Positions 14,806 to 22,756 are shown, counted from the stretch's first letter. The stretch: DNA of 33,542 nt from Betaproteobacteria bacterium (GCA_947479645.1 CANKAJ010000047.1:1-33542); one strand, 5' to 3'. The notes: generated from the letters alone by a model not told the origin. Numbers and translations are program-made.

Positions 14806-16305
14806 TCACTCGGCAGCCGCCAACTTTTCCTTGAACAGCCCCAGCAGCAGTCTCAGCAGAGGCAACAGCAGCACCAGCGTAGCGGTGATCAACAAGCCTA
14901 CCGCAATCGGACTTTCCAGAAAGATACTGAAGTCGCCTTGCGACATCTCCAGACTGCGACGGAGGTTTTTCTCCATCAGTGGGCCGAGGATCAGCGTCAG
15001 TACTGCAGGTGCCAGGGGGATATCCAGTTTTCTCAACAGGTAGCCCACGACACCAAACAGCAGCATGGACATGATGTCAAAGGCGCTGTTTTCAGTCGCG
15101 TAGGCGCCCAGCAGCATGAAGCCCATGATGATTGCAAACAAAATGGAATACGGCACCTTGAGAATCTTCACCCAGATGCCCACCAGTGGCAGGTTCAGGA
15201 TGAGCAGCATCACATTGCCGATGTACATGCTGGCGATGACGCCCCAGGCGACATCGGGATGCTCTTTGAACAGGAATGGTCCGGGGACCAGTCCGTTCAT
15301 CATGAACGCGCCCATCAGAATGGCGACCGTGGCCGATCCCGGGATGCCCAGCGTAAAGAGCGGGATGTAGCTGGCGTTGGCGTGTGCGTTGTTGGCCGTT
15401 TCCGGACCCGCCACCCCGGCGATCATGCCCGTGCCGAATTTTTCCGGATTTTTCGAGAGCTTTTTTTCCGTGACATAGGCACTGAAGGAACAGGCCGATC
15501 CTGTCATGCCCGGTATCAGTCCGAGCACGAAGCCGATCACGCTGCCACGGCATATCGGCCAGAACGATTCCTTTAGGTCCTGGATGGTGGGCCACAGCGA
15601 GCTCATTTTCGCAGTGACGATGGGTTTCCATTTTTCTTCGGCATTGGTCAGCACTTCACTGACGCCAAAAAGTCCCATGATGACCGGTATGAAGCCGATG
15701 CCTTCCATCAATTCCATCGAGCCGAAGGTGAAGCGCGGCACGCCCTGCGCCGGGTCCATGCCTACGGTGCCCAGCATCAGGCCGAGGGTGGCACTGATCA
15801 TTGACTTGATCATGGATGCGCCTGACAGGCCTGAAACCAGGGTCATGCCCAGCACCATCAGCGCGAAAAACTCGACCGGCCCGAACTCCAGCGCGAATCG
15901 GGTCAGGGGGGCCGCGGCCACCAGGCCCATGACGCCGATGGTGCCGCCGATGAAAGAGCCAATGGCGGCAATGGCAAGCGCCGCCCCGGCCCGGCCTTTC
16001 TGCGCCATCTGATATCCATCGAAGCAGGTGACGGCCGACGAGGCCTCGCCCGGAACATTGATCAGCACGCTGGTAATGGTGCCGCCATATTGCGAGCCGT
16101 AATAGATGGCCGCCAGCATGATGATGGCGCCGGTGGGGGGCAGGCTGAAGGTGAGCGGGATGAGCAGCGCGGTGCCCGCCGACGGCCCCAGTCCGGGCAG
16201 CACGCCCACCAGCGTACCCAGTACGCAGCCTATGAAGGCGAACATCAGGTTCTGCGGTGTCAGGGCCACCGAGAAGCCCATCATCAGATTGTCGAAATAT
16301 TCCAC
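14806..16305 (-). CDS. tctA: TctA: large membrane subunit of the tripartite tricarboxylate transporter
   Basis: A 499-residue polytopic membrane protein, the usual TctA length. It carries the family signatures CVLGTLVGVLPGLGPSAGTALL (about 27-48), YGSQYGGTITSVLINVPGEASS and, in the second half, GLIPGMTGSACSFSAY with GVAGPETANNAHANASYIPLFTLGIPGSATVA. With TctB it forms the ion-driven inner-membrane permease that takes substrate from a periplasmic receptor. The frame is open further upstream, but GTG 16305 is chosen: AGGA lies about 7 nt before it, it follows the tctB stop by 8 nt, and it gives the normal N-terminus (MEYFDNLMMGFSVALTPQN). It is the only TctA in the window, so the orphan Bug receptors may share it. 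Confidence 0.96.
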   Translation of the reverse strand: MEYFDNLMMGFSVALTPQNLMFAFIGCVLGTLVGVLPGLGPSAGTALLIPLTFSLPPTGAIIMLAAIYYGSQYGGTITSVLINVPGEASSAVTCFDGYQMAQKGRAGAALAIAAIGSFIGGTIGVMGLVAAAPLTRFALEFGPVEFFALMVLGMTLVSGLSGASMIKSMISATLGLMLGTVGMDPAQGVPRFTFGSMELMEGIGFIPVIMGLFGVSEVLTNAEEKWKPIVTAKMSSLWPTIQDLKESFWPICRGSVIGFVLGLIPGMTGSACSFSAYVTEKKLSKNPEKFGTGMIAGVAGPETANNAHANASYIPLFTLGIPGSATVAILMGAFMMNGLVPGPFLFKEHPDVAWGVIASMYIGNVMLLILNLPLVGIWVKILKVPYSILFAIIMGFMLLGAYATENSAFDIMSMLLFGVVGYLLRKLDIPLAPAVLTLILGPLMEKNLRRSLEMSQGDFSIFLESPIAVGLLITATLVLLLPLLRLLLGLFKEKLAAAE

Positions 16306-16313
16306 GCGCTGTC

Positions 16314-16790
16314 CTAAAGACCCAGGTTGTTCAGGAACCCGATGGCCGACGCTGGCAGCGGCACCTTCAGGAAATGACTGAATAGGTAGTGCACCCCAAA
16401 GCTCCCGAGCAGCGATATCGTGAGGGTGATGAAAACACTTTGCCTTCCAAGCGCCACCAGCAAAAACAGCAGGAACACGAACATGGACACCGAGAAGCCG
16501 ATTTTTTCCAGGACCAGCCCAAACAGCGCCGCCGAAATAACCAGTGCCGCGATGCGAACGCATCCGGTGCGACTGGGGATCATGTCGATCGCTCTGCCCG
16601 GCAGGGGACGCAACCACAGTTGTACGAACCAGATGGCGGACAACCCCCCCATGAGCATGGCGAGCCAGAAGGGGAAGAAGCCAGGCCCCGGACCGATTGA
16701 CGTCCAGTAGGTCATTTTGATCGCCTCAAAGGCGACCCAGCTTGCAAAGGCGACGATGAACAGGCTGGCGGTTTGGTGAACGCGCGTCAC
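16314..16790 (-). CDS. tctB: TctB: small membrane subunit of the tripartite tricarboxylate transporter
   Basis: A TctB-family protein with about four hydrophobic segments and the typical SIGPGPGFFPFWLAMLMGG motif near the N-terminus. I place the start at GTG 16790 (158 aa), close to the usual family length and just before the first membrane segment (VHQTASLFIVAFASWVAF). An in-frame GTG at 16850 would add 20 residues but lacks a well-placed ribosome-binding site. Neither start has a strong Shine-Dalgarno, so this is uncertain. The stop is 8 nt before tctA. A 17-bp palindrome lies upstream, between tctC and tctB. Confidence 0.92.
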   Translation of the reverse strand: MTRVHQTASLFIVAFASWVAFEAIKMTYWTSIGPGPGFFPFWLAMLMGGLSAIWFVQLWLRPLPGRAIDMIPSRTGCVRIAALVISAALFGLVLEKIGFSVSMFVFLLFLLVALGRQSVFITLTISLLGSFGVHYLFSHFLKVPLPASAIGFLNNLGL

Positions 16791-16848
16791 GGTCTGGCTT
16801 TCACGAAGGGATATGCAAGGGAAGTAATCCTGCCCAGGCCGCAAGACC

Positions 16849-16865
16849 ACAAGACAGTGTCTTGT
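16849..16865. promoter_or_regulatory. 17-bp perfect palindrome between tctC and tctB
   Basis: ACAAGACAGTGTCTTGT is symmetrical around 16857 (8-1-8), in the 163-nt gap downstream of tctC. As RNA it could fold with a 7-bp stem. It could be an operator for an internal promoter, or a stem that protects or attenuates the message so that the receptor is made in excess over the permease. Confidence 0.45.
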
Positions 16866-16953
16866 CCTGCAGAAGGCTTGGATCGGGAACGGGAGGAACT
16901 CGCGCCGGCCGATGCATTATTGGCCGGCGCGTCAGCGTACTGCCTGAAGTGCC

Positions 16954-17994
16954 TTACTTGCTGCCCTTTTCCTCGACGCCCTGGTCAGCCAGCATGAGAT
17001 CGATGGCGGGCCTGACCTGTGTCTCCATGTTTTCCCAGAACTTGGCGAAGTCCGCCGCATTGAGGTAGCGAATGGGCGTGCCCATGGCGCTGATTTTGTC
17101 CACGACGGTGCGATCCTTCATGGCCCGCCCAAGGGAGGCTTCCAGTACCGCAATTGCCTCGGCCGGCATGCCGGCCGGGCCGGACATTCCACGCGCCGAA
17201 CCGATGGTGAAATTGACTCCCTGGGATTTCAGGGTGGGAACACCGGGCAGCGACGCCATGGGCTGGTCATCCATGAGCACCAGATGCCGCAGGTTGCCTG
17301 CTTTGACATGGGCGAGGCTGCCGCCAACGCCCATGAAGGCGGCTGCAGTTCTGCCTGCCATCAACCCGGCCACCTCCTCTGGAGTGCCGTCGAAATGCAC
17401 CAGCGCGAATTGCGCGCCGGTGGCCTTGGCCACTGACACGATCGCCATGTGGTCGTCGCTGAACAGGCCATTGGTGGTCACCCGCACGGTCTTCGGTTTG
17501 GCCTTGGCTGCGTCGATCAGGTCCTTGAAGCTTTTGTACGGTCCGTCCGCCTTGACCGTGATGGTCTCCGGATCGAAGAGAAACATGCCGATGGGCGCAA
17601 AACTGGCTCGATTGAAAGTCGCCTTGCGGCTGGGCATCAGGTACACACCCATGCTGGTCGGATTATTGGTGATGCCGATGGTGTAGCCGTCAGGCTTGGA
17701 AGAGACCAGTTGCTGCAGCCCGATCTGGGAGCCAGCACCGGGTTTGGGAACCACGACCATGCTGGTCCCGATATCTTTGGCCATGAAGTCGGTGACGATG
17801 CGCGCCTGGATATCGGTGGGTCCGCCTGCGCTGAATGGCACGATGACCTGTATAGGCTTGCCCTTGTCGGGGTAGGGCGTTGCTGCCACGGCAGACTGCG
17901 AAGTTGCTGCCACTGCCATTGCAAACAGGGCTGTAGTCGCCAACCGCTGTCTCGCCTGCGAACGGAGCATTCCCGCTTGAGTCATTTGATGCAT
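16954..17994 (-). CDS. tctC: TctC/Bug9: receptor of the tctCBA operon
   Basis: A 346-residue Bug/TctC receptor, the first gene of tctC-tctB-tctA. AGGAGGAGGA gives it the strongest ribosome-binding site in the operon. Signal peptide with likely cleavage AVA|ATP (after residue 37). The mature protein starts YPDKGKPIQVIVPFSAGGPTDIQARIV, a normal binding loop. It diverges from the other Bugs centrally (TNNPTSMGVYLMPSRKATFNRASFAPIGMF, VRVTTNGLFSDDHMAIVSVAKATG), which suggests a dedicated receptor co-evolving with its own permease. It is divergent from the dioxygenase-hydrolase operon across a 411-nt region with two inverted repeats, so one regulator may serve both units. Confidence 0.94.
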   Translation of the reverse strand: MHQMTQAGMLRSQARQRLATTALFAMAVAATSQSAVAATPYPDKGKPIQVIVPFSAGGPTDIQARIVTDFMAKDIGTSMVVVPKPGAGSQIGLQQLVSSKPDGYTIGITNNPTSMGVYLMPSRKATFNRASFAPIGMFLFDPETITVKADGPYKSFKDLIDAAKAKPKTVRVTTNGLFSDDHMAIVSVAKATGAQFALVHFDGTPEEVAGLMAGRTAAAFMGVGGSLAHVKAGNLRHLVLMDDQPMASLPGVPTLKSQGVNFTIGSARGMSGPAGMPAEAIAVLEASLGRAMKDRTVVDKISAMGTPIRYLNAADFAKFWENMETQVRPAIDLMLADQGVEEKGSK

Positions 17995-18176
17995 GATGTC
18001 CTCCTCCTGGCTAATCTATTGTGAATGTCTTGCGTGTCCGGCAAGAGAGCCTTGGAGTTCCCTTGACGCTACGCAAATCTTCATCTGTGCTTTGGAGCTG
18101 CCTTGGAGGCGCCATGGTCATGCGTGCAGGTTGCTCTTGTCAAGCTCGATTGCGGACACTGATGCAGGAACCTGGA

Positions 18177-18193
18177 CTGCACTTCCAGTGCAG
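18177..18193. promoter_or_regulatory. Inverted repeat A, candidate operator
   Basis: CTGCACT-TCC-AGTGCAG, perfect 7-bp arms. It is about 40 nt upstream of the -35 box at 18233 and close to inverted repeat B, a layout suited to an activator or repressor dimer. Confidence 0.4.
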
Positions 18194-18201
18194 CGATGGA
18201 G

Positions 18202-18219
18202 TCGCATCTGGTGATGCGA
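18202..18219. promoter_or_regulatory. Inverted repeat B, candidate operator
   Basis: TCGCATC-TGGT-GATGCGA, perfect 7-bp arms, 13 nt before the -35 box at 18233. Its centre is about 25 nt from that of repeat A, but the arm sequences differ, so they may bind different proteins. Confidence 0.4.
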
Positions 18220-18232
18220 TCGAATATGGGTG

Positions 18233-18261
18233 TTGTCCCGGTATTCAAGTTCGCATATAAA
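18233..18261 (+). promoter_or_regulatory. Sigma-70-like promoter of the dioxygenase-hydrolase operon
   Basis: TTGTCC (18233-18238), a 17-nt spacer and TATAAA (18256-18261). This is the best-formed -35/-10 pair I found. It predicts transcription from about 18268 and a leader of about 138 nt. Confidence 0.55.
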
Positions 18262-18350
18262 TAGTCCTGAGGATGGGGCAATCCAGGGGGCGTTACCGAA
18301 GTCGCGCGAAGCATCGCCCCGCATCGCCATAGCCCCGGAAGCAGGGCAAT

Positions 18351-18378
18351 ACGAGGGTGAGATTTCCCTCGTTTTGTT
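18351..18378 (+). terminator. Terminator-like hairpin in the dioxygenase leader (possible attenuator)
   Basis: ACGAGGG (18351-18357) pairs perfectly with CCCTCGT (18366-18372) around an 8-nt loop, followed by a T-rich run (18372-18378). It lies between the promoter and the ribosome-binding site, 33 nt before ATG 18406, where it could stop transcription early. Its 3' half and loop (GAGATTTCCCTCGT) recur in the leader of the alpha/beta-hydrolase gene at 530-1402. Confidence 0.5.
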
Positions 18379-18405
18379 ATGGAGTTCCAAAAAGGAGGAG
18401 ATCCG

Positions 18406-19275
18406 ATGCCATACACACCATTCACCATTACCCCGCTTACTTCACACGGGACAGGCGCCGAGATTTGCGGGCTGGATCTGAGCCGGCCGCATGAGCCGGA
18501 CTTGCGTGAGGCGTTGAATCAGGCATTTTCACGCTACCACGTGCTGGTTTTTCGGGATCAGAAGCTTTCACCACGGGCGTTCGCCCATGCCGCTGAAAAT
18601 TTTGGCGAAATCATGCCGCAGGCCATCAAGGGCCATGGCGCGCGCGAGCATCCCGATGTGTTTGAGTTGAGGCCCATGCCAGTCGCGCCCGGCGAATATC
18701 GGGCGCCTGGCGGTGACGGCTTCCATACCGATCACTCCTTTGATGTGTGTCCGCCCAAGGCAACCGCCTTGCATCCGGTGATCTTGCCAAGCGCGGGCGG
18801 AGACACCCAGTTCTGCAACGTGCACCTGGCCTACGATGAATTGCCCGATGCGATGAAGAACCGCATTGACCGACTGCAGGCCGTGCATACCTATTACAGC
18901 CGCAACGCGGCGTACAAGGTACGCACCCTGGATGCGGCAAGCCTGGCTGTGCTTTCGCCGCCCGCGATACATCCGCTGGCGCCGGTGCATCCGGAGAATT
19001 CCAGGCGGTATCTGTACATCAGCCAATCGCGCCTCGAGTCCATCGTCGGATTGGACGATGCGCAAACGGTGCAACTGGTGAAAGAACTCATGGCTCATGC
19101 CACGCAGCCCAAATTCGAATATCGCCATGTGTGGCGCCATGGTGACATGGTCATCTGGGACAATCGCAGCGTGCTGCACAAGGCCAATGGGGACTACGAC
19201 ATGCGCGAGGGTGAAGGCCGGTTGATGTACCGGCTCATGCTCAAGGGGCCGGTCCCGCTGGCGTCGCGCCAGTAA
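18406..19275 (+). CDS. TauD/TfdA-family Fe(II)/2-oxoglutarate-dependent dioxygenase
   Basis: A 289-residue cytoplasmic non-haem iron dioxygenase. The iron triad is His107-x-Asp109 (GFHTDHSF) and His258 (WDNRSVLHKA). The 2-oxoglutarate-binding Arg is probably Arg272 or Arg276 in GRLMYRLML, which matches the TauD pattern RxMxR. The family hydroxylates a substrate carbon using O2 and 2-oxoglutarate, often releasing a sulfonate, phenol or amine. ATG 18406 is chosen over ATG 18379 because AAGGAGGAG sits directly before it. Its leader holds a terminator-like hairpin. A His-elbow alpha/beta-hydrolase follows after 79 nt, and the divergent tctCBA transporter may import the substrate. Actual substrate unknown. 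Confidence 0.93.
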   Translation: MPYTPFTITPLTSHGTGAEICGLDLSRPHEPDLREALNQAFSRYHVLVFRDQKLSPRAFAHAAENFGEIMPQAIKGHGAREHPDVFELRPMPVAPGEYRAPGGDGFHTDHSFDVCPPKATALHPVILPSAGGDTQFCNVHLAYDELPDAMKNRIDRLQAVHTYYSRNAAYKVRTLDAASLAVLSPPAIHPLAPVHPENSRRYLYISQSRLESIVGLDDAQTVQLVKELMAHATQPKFEYRHVWRHGDMVIWDNRSVLHKANGDYDMREGEGRLMYRLMLKGPVPLASRQ

Positions 19276-19354
19276 GTCGGAGCCAGCCGCCTCGCAGTTG
19301 ATCTGGCGGTATTTGCTCACTCCCACCATCCCACCATTGCCAGGAGATCCAATT

Positions 19355-20203
19355 ATGAAACGTGGCTACGCTGATACACCCGAGGGTCAGGTCCACTATA
19401 TGACTGAGGGCCAGGGAGAACCGTTATTGCTGCTGCATCAGACCGGTTCGTCCCGCCAGTATTGGCGGCTGATGCCGCTGCTGGCCAGGCAGTACAAAGT
19501 CTACGCCCTGGATACGCTGGGATCGGGCAATTCCGATGCGCTTCCTCCCGATGTGCAGATTTCCGATCTGGCCCGCAACGTGGTTCACGTCATGGATTGT
19601 CTGGGTATCCCGAAAGCCCATCTCTTTGGTCACCACACTGGTAACAAGATTGGAACGGAGCTCGCGGCGGGCTGGCCGCAGCGAGTTGACCGCTTGATCC
19701 TGTGCGGGCATACGCACAGCATACAAGCCGACCAGGATGAGCTTGTTGCAATCATGGGCAAAAGGGTAATGCCAGGCCTGCAGAAATTTGAGGCCGCCCC
19801 GGATGGCTCCCATCTGCTGAAAGAGTGGGCGAGGGAGTTCAGCGATCTCAGCGCGGCCTGGTGGGATACGACGCATATTGCCCGGGAAGCGTTCACGCCA
19901 GCGCTTTTCCAGCGCCGCAAGGAACGCATCATTGACCAGCTCCAGGCCCGGGATGAGGCCGCAAAATACCAGGCCATATTCAATATGAATCTGGGTGCCC
20001 AGATGCGCCGGATCAGGGCGAAGACCCTCATCATCGAAGTGAGGGTGCCGGATGAGGAGCACCTCGGTCCTCAGGGGCCAAAGCTGCTCAAACTCATACC
20101 CGACAGCCGCCTGGCCACCGTCGAGCACACTAGCGGCGGCATTGTCGTGGAGGCCAGTGCAGCCGATGAGATTGCCCGGCTGGTCCTGGACTTCCTGCAG
20201 TAG
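19355..20203 (+). CDS. Alpha/beta-hydrolase fold protein with His elbow and degraded triad
   Basis: A 282-residue alpha/beta-hydrolase, homologous to the protein at 530-1402 (both begin M-x-(K/R)GYA). The oxyanion region reads LLLLHQTGSSRQYW (24-37). The elbow is FGHHTGNKIG, with His94 in the nucleophile position. The segment where the catalytic His normally lies (EHTSGGIVVEAS, about 257-268) has no His aligned with His265 of the paralogue, so a classical Ser-His-Asp mechanism is excluded. Shared with the paralogue: an (S/T)HS motif (CGHTHS) and WW (AAWWDT). ATG 19355 is preferred over 19298 because AGGAG lies about 8 nt upstream and the N-terminus then matches the paralogue. Same strand as the dioxygenase, 79 nt apart, so probably a two-gene operon. 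Chemistry unknown. Confidence 0.88.
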   Translation: MKRGYADTPEGQVHYMTEGQGEPLLLLHQTGSSRQYWRLMPLLARQYKVYALDTLGSGNSDALPPDVQISDLARNVVHVMDCLGIPKAHLFGHHTGNKIGTELAAGWPQRVDRLILCGHTHSIQADQDELVAIMGKRVMPGLQKFEAAPDGSHLLKEWAREFSDLSAAWWDTTHIAREAFTPALFQRRKERIIDQLQARDEAAKYQAIFNMNLGAQMRRIRAKTLIIEVRVPDEEHLGPQGPKLLKLIPDSRLATVEHTSGGIVVEASAADEIARLVLDFLQ

Positions 20204-20239
20204 GGGCTTTACCCAGTTCGCGCCACACTAAACGGCCAT

Positions 20240-21427
20240 CTAAACATCTATCGGCCCTCTGCTCGGAACAAGCAGATCGCGTTTCATCTGGGCGAGAGAC
20301 GAAATGCCGAGCATGGCCATATTGCGATTGATTTCGTCGCGGAGCAGGCCGGCGGCATGCCGCACGCCTGCCTCTCCTCCGATTGAAGCCGCATAGAGAA
20401 ACGGCCGGCCGACAAAAACAAACTGAGCGCCCATCGCAAGCGCCTTGAGCACGTCCGAGCCGCGGCGGATGCCACTGTCCATCATGATGGTCATTCCGCC
20501 CGCTTCGGCGACCGCGCCCGGCAGCGCCCGGAAGGGGGAAAGCGTGCCATCGAGCTGGCGCCCGCCATGATTGGATACCATGATGCCGTCCACACCGCTT
20601 TCCCGTGCAATGCGCACGTCGTGCCTGGAGAGCACGCCCTTCAACACGAACTTGCCTTTCCAGATCTTGCGGATGTACTCCACGTGCTCCCAGCACAACC
20701 CGTCGCGTGCCAGACGCGGGCGCTCGATGTTTCCCAATATCGGTATGCGGGGAAACCCCATGTTTTCGAGGTGGGGCATCCCATGGTTGACAAGGGTGCG
20801 GCCAAAAGTGCCGAGCAGCCACCGCGGCCGCAACATGCAGTCCCAGGCCAGTCGTGGCGATGGCTTGAGCGGGGAGCTGTAGCCTGATCGAACGTTGTTC
20901 TCACGGTTCCCCGCCACCTGTACATCCACTGTGAGCACGAGTACTTCGAATCCCGTGGCCTGCGCCCGTTCCACCAGCGGTGTGATGATTTCGGGAGATC
21001 CGGGAAGATAGGCCTGGAACCACGCGGTCGGCCCGACTTCCCTGACGCGTTCCATCGGTGTGAAGGATGCGCCGCTCTGGATCATGACGGTATTGAGTTC
21101 CGCCGCCACCTTGGCGAGCACATGGTCGCCCCGGTATGCCGCGAGCGCGGTGGAACCCATCGGTGGAAAGCCAAACGGCAAATCGTAGGTCCGCCCGAAG
21201 AGCGTTGTTTTCTGATGGCGAGCCTTGGTATTGACGAGCACGCGCGGAAGGAACTCGTATTCACTGAAGGCGGTACGGTTACCCCTCAGCGACGCATTGG
21301 CTTCCACGCCGCCGGAGATGTAGCCGAAGATGGGGCGCGGGAGGAAGCGGCGCGCGGGCGCTTCGAAGTCCTCCAGGCACAGCATGTCCTTGAGTACGCG
21401 TGGTGTCTGTGTCGTGCTATTGCTCAT
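20240..21427 (-). CDS. FMN-dependent alpha-hydroxy-acid oxidase/dehydrogenase
   Basis: A 395-residue TIM-barrel flavoenzyme of the L-lactate dehydrogenase / glycolate oxidase / mandelate dehydrogenase family, full length. Visible active-site elements: YISGG (Tyr36), PFGFPPMG at the FMN site, WFQAYLPG (Tyr140), LTVDVQVAGNRENNVRSG (from Asp168), FVLKGV (Lys263), the catalytic SNHGGRQLDG (His287, Arg290) and the phosphate loop DSGIRRGSDVLKAL. It oxidises a 2-hydroxy acid to a 2-oxo acid; the side chain cannot be predicted. No signal peptide or transmembrane insert is seen, so it may be soluble or peripherally bound. GGGAGG lies about 11 nt before the ATG at 21427. It converges with the alpha/beta-hydrolase across 36 nt. 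Confidence 0.94.
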   Translation of the reverse strand: MSNSTTQTPRVLKDMLCLEDFEAPARRFLPRPIFGYISGGVEANASLRGNRTAFSEYEFLPRVLVNTKARHQKTTLFGRTYDLPFGFPPMGSTALAAYRGDHVLAKVAAELNTVMIQSGASFTPMERVREVGPTAWFQAYLPGSPEIITPLVERAQATGFEVLVLTVDVQVAGNRENNVRSGYSSPLKPSPRLAWDCMLRPRWLLGTFGRTLVNHGMPHLENMGFPRIPILGNIERPRLARDGLCWEHVEYIRKIWKGKFVLKGVLSRHDVRIARESGVDGIMVSNHGGRQLDGTLSPFRALPGAVAEAGGMTIMMDSGIRRGSDVLKALAMGAQFVFVGRPFLYAASIGGEAGVRHAAGLLRDEINRNMAMLGISSLAQMKRDLLVPSRGPIDV

Positions 21428-21586
21428 GATTCATTTCCCTCCCCGTTATAAATATTGGTATAGAAGTCAAAATCAGCGGGCCGAGTTGGCTTTTCATCAG
21501 GATAAGTGCCTCGTGCATAAAATCAACTGCAGGCCCAACTCCGGGTGTGGCGTAAAATACTGCAACAGCCTGCGACAGGCATCCAC

Positions 21587-21663
21587 GCGTCCGTAGCTCA
21601 TTTGGATAGAGCACTTGGCTTCGAACCAAGGGGTAGGGAGTTCGAATCTCTCCGGACGCACCA
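21587..21663 (+). tRNA. tRNA-Arg (anticodon TCG)
   Basis: A complete cloverleaf. Acceptor arms GCGTCCG (21587-21593) and CGGACGC (21653-21659) pair perfectly, with discriminator A and encoded CCA. D-stem GCTC/GAGC, anticodon stem CTTGG/CCAAG with loop CTTCGAA giving anticodon TCG, and T-arm GGGAG-TTCGAAT-CTCTC. It reads CGA codons. TAAAAT at 21553-21558 may be the -10 of its promoter. No integrase or repeated 3' end was found, so it does not mark an integrated element within this window. Confidence 0.95.
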
Positions 21664-21751
21664 ATACTCCTCCCAGGATTTTCATCTCTTGCCGTTTTTC
21701 GACGGCTTGCCCGGAAACGATGTGAATCGTGTCATCGCGGAGCGCCAGGGA

Positions 21752-22756
21752 TCACCCTGGAATCACCGTCACTATGCGCCTCTCCTGAATTGATTGCAGC
21801 ACCGCCTGGGTTACGGCAACCGTATTCAGGCTGTCCTCGCCATCCGGGAGCACGCTGCGCTCACCGCGTAATTCCCCTTCGAAGGCGTGTACTTGAAGCG
21901 CGTAGGCCGGACTTGCCGGGAATTTCTCCTCGATGGTCCCTTCAGCGTTTTTCACACTGACAACATGCTCCTTGACCCACCGCAGTTGCGACGTGGTGAG
22001 GGTCCCTTTTGAGCCTTCAATGATGAGATTGTTTCCCGCGTGTGGCGCCTCGCGTGTGGCCCGCGCCAGCGCATGGCAGCCATTCTCAAGGCGGCAGAGT
22101 ATGGTGATCGTGTCGTCCAGTTGCTTGGCGGCGCGATCAGGGTGTGACAGGGCGCTGACTTCGATGATCCGATTGCCGCTTAACCACTGGATCAGATCGA
22201 GAAGGTGCACCGCCACATCATAGATAACCCCGCTTTGCGAAAATTCTGCCCGCCAGGTGTCGCGCGGCGTGATCACCGAACTGCGCTGAAGCAGGATCGT
22301 GGCCAGTCTGCCCAGGTCGCCCGAGCGGGCAATGGCGAATGCCCGTCTGATGGCCATATCCGTTCGAATCTGATGGGCAATGCGCAATACAACTCCCGCT
22401 TCCTTGCACGCGGTTACCATCTCCCTTGCATCGGCTGTGTTCAGGGCAAACGGCTTTTCACACAGCATGTGCTTTTTGGCTTTTGCACCGGCAAGAACGG
22501 CTGAGTGATGCATTGCATTCGGAAGTGAAATATAGACGGCATCAACGTCCGGGTCATTCATCAGGCTGTCGACGGTGCCGTGCACGCGGCTGACGCCGAA
22601 TTTCGACGCGAATGCCTCGCCTTTCTCGACAGAACTACCCACGCACGCGGTGATGCATGAGCCGGGACTGTCGAGCATGGCCGGTGCAATAAAGTCACTG
22701 GCGACCCAACCCAAGCCTGCAATGCCCCACCGAACGGGTTTATCTGTTGCTTTCAT
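21752..22756 (-). CDS. Gfo/Idh/MocA-family NAD(P)-dependent oxidoreductase
   Basis: A 334-residue soluble dehydrogenase. The N-terminal Rossmann motif is GIAGLGWVA (11-19). The family motif CEKPFAL contains the catalytic Lys101, and DVAVHLLDL supplies Asp180 and His184 in place of the common DxGxHxxD. Members mostly oxidise or reduce sugar-like and inositol-like ring alcohols, some act on aromatic diols. The start at 22756 is supported by a purine-rich GAGAGAAGAG stretch. A possible short upstream frame overlaps it by 17 nt (22740-22883). It is divergent from the SDR operon; substrate unknown. Confidence 0.93.
   Translation of the reverse strand: MKATDKPVRWGIAGLGWVASDFIAPAMLDSPGSCITACVGSSVEKGEAFASKFGVSRVHGTVDSLMNDPDVDAVYISLPNAMHHSAVLAGAKAKKHMLCEKPFALNTADAREMVTACKEAGVVLRIAHQIRTDMAIRRAFAIARSGDLGRLATILLQRSSVITPRDTWRAEFSQSGVIYDVAVHLLDLIQWLSGNRIIEVSALSHPDRAAKQLDDTITILCRLENGCHALARATREAPHAGNNLIIEGSKGTLTTSQLRWVKEHVVSVKNAEGTIEEKFPASPAYALQVHAFEGELRGERSVLPDGEDSLNTVAVTQAVLQSIQERRIVTVIPG

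Larger units (their letters stand above)
17995..18405. other. Divergent control region between tctC and the dioxygenase gene
   Basis: About 410 bases without a gene. In order on the plus strand: a TTGACA on the minus strand (complement of 18138-18143) facing tctC but without a good -10; inverted repeat A (18177-18193); inverted repeat B (18202-18219); a promoter (18233-18261); and a roughly 138-nt leader ending in a terminator-like hairpin (18351-18372) shortly before the ribosome-binding site. The leader also has GCATCGCC as a tandem direct repeat at 18311-18318 and 18321-18328, and G-rich/C-rich blocks able to pair (GGGGCG near 18290, CGCCCC at 18315-18320). I could not match it to a riboswitch class I know. 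Confidence 0.5.

Noticed and set aside
14806-16617. TctA starting at 16617 (603 aa).
   Set aside because: The extra N-terminal part overlaps tctB and reads as an arginine- and glycine-rich shadow. GTG 16305 gives the family length.
21587-21663. tRNA-Arg as an attachment site of a genomic island.
   Set aside because: No integrase, no repeated tRNA 3' end and no clear change in gene type at this point within the window.
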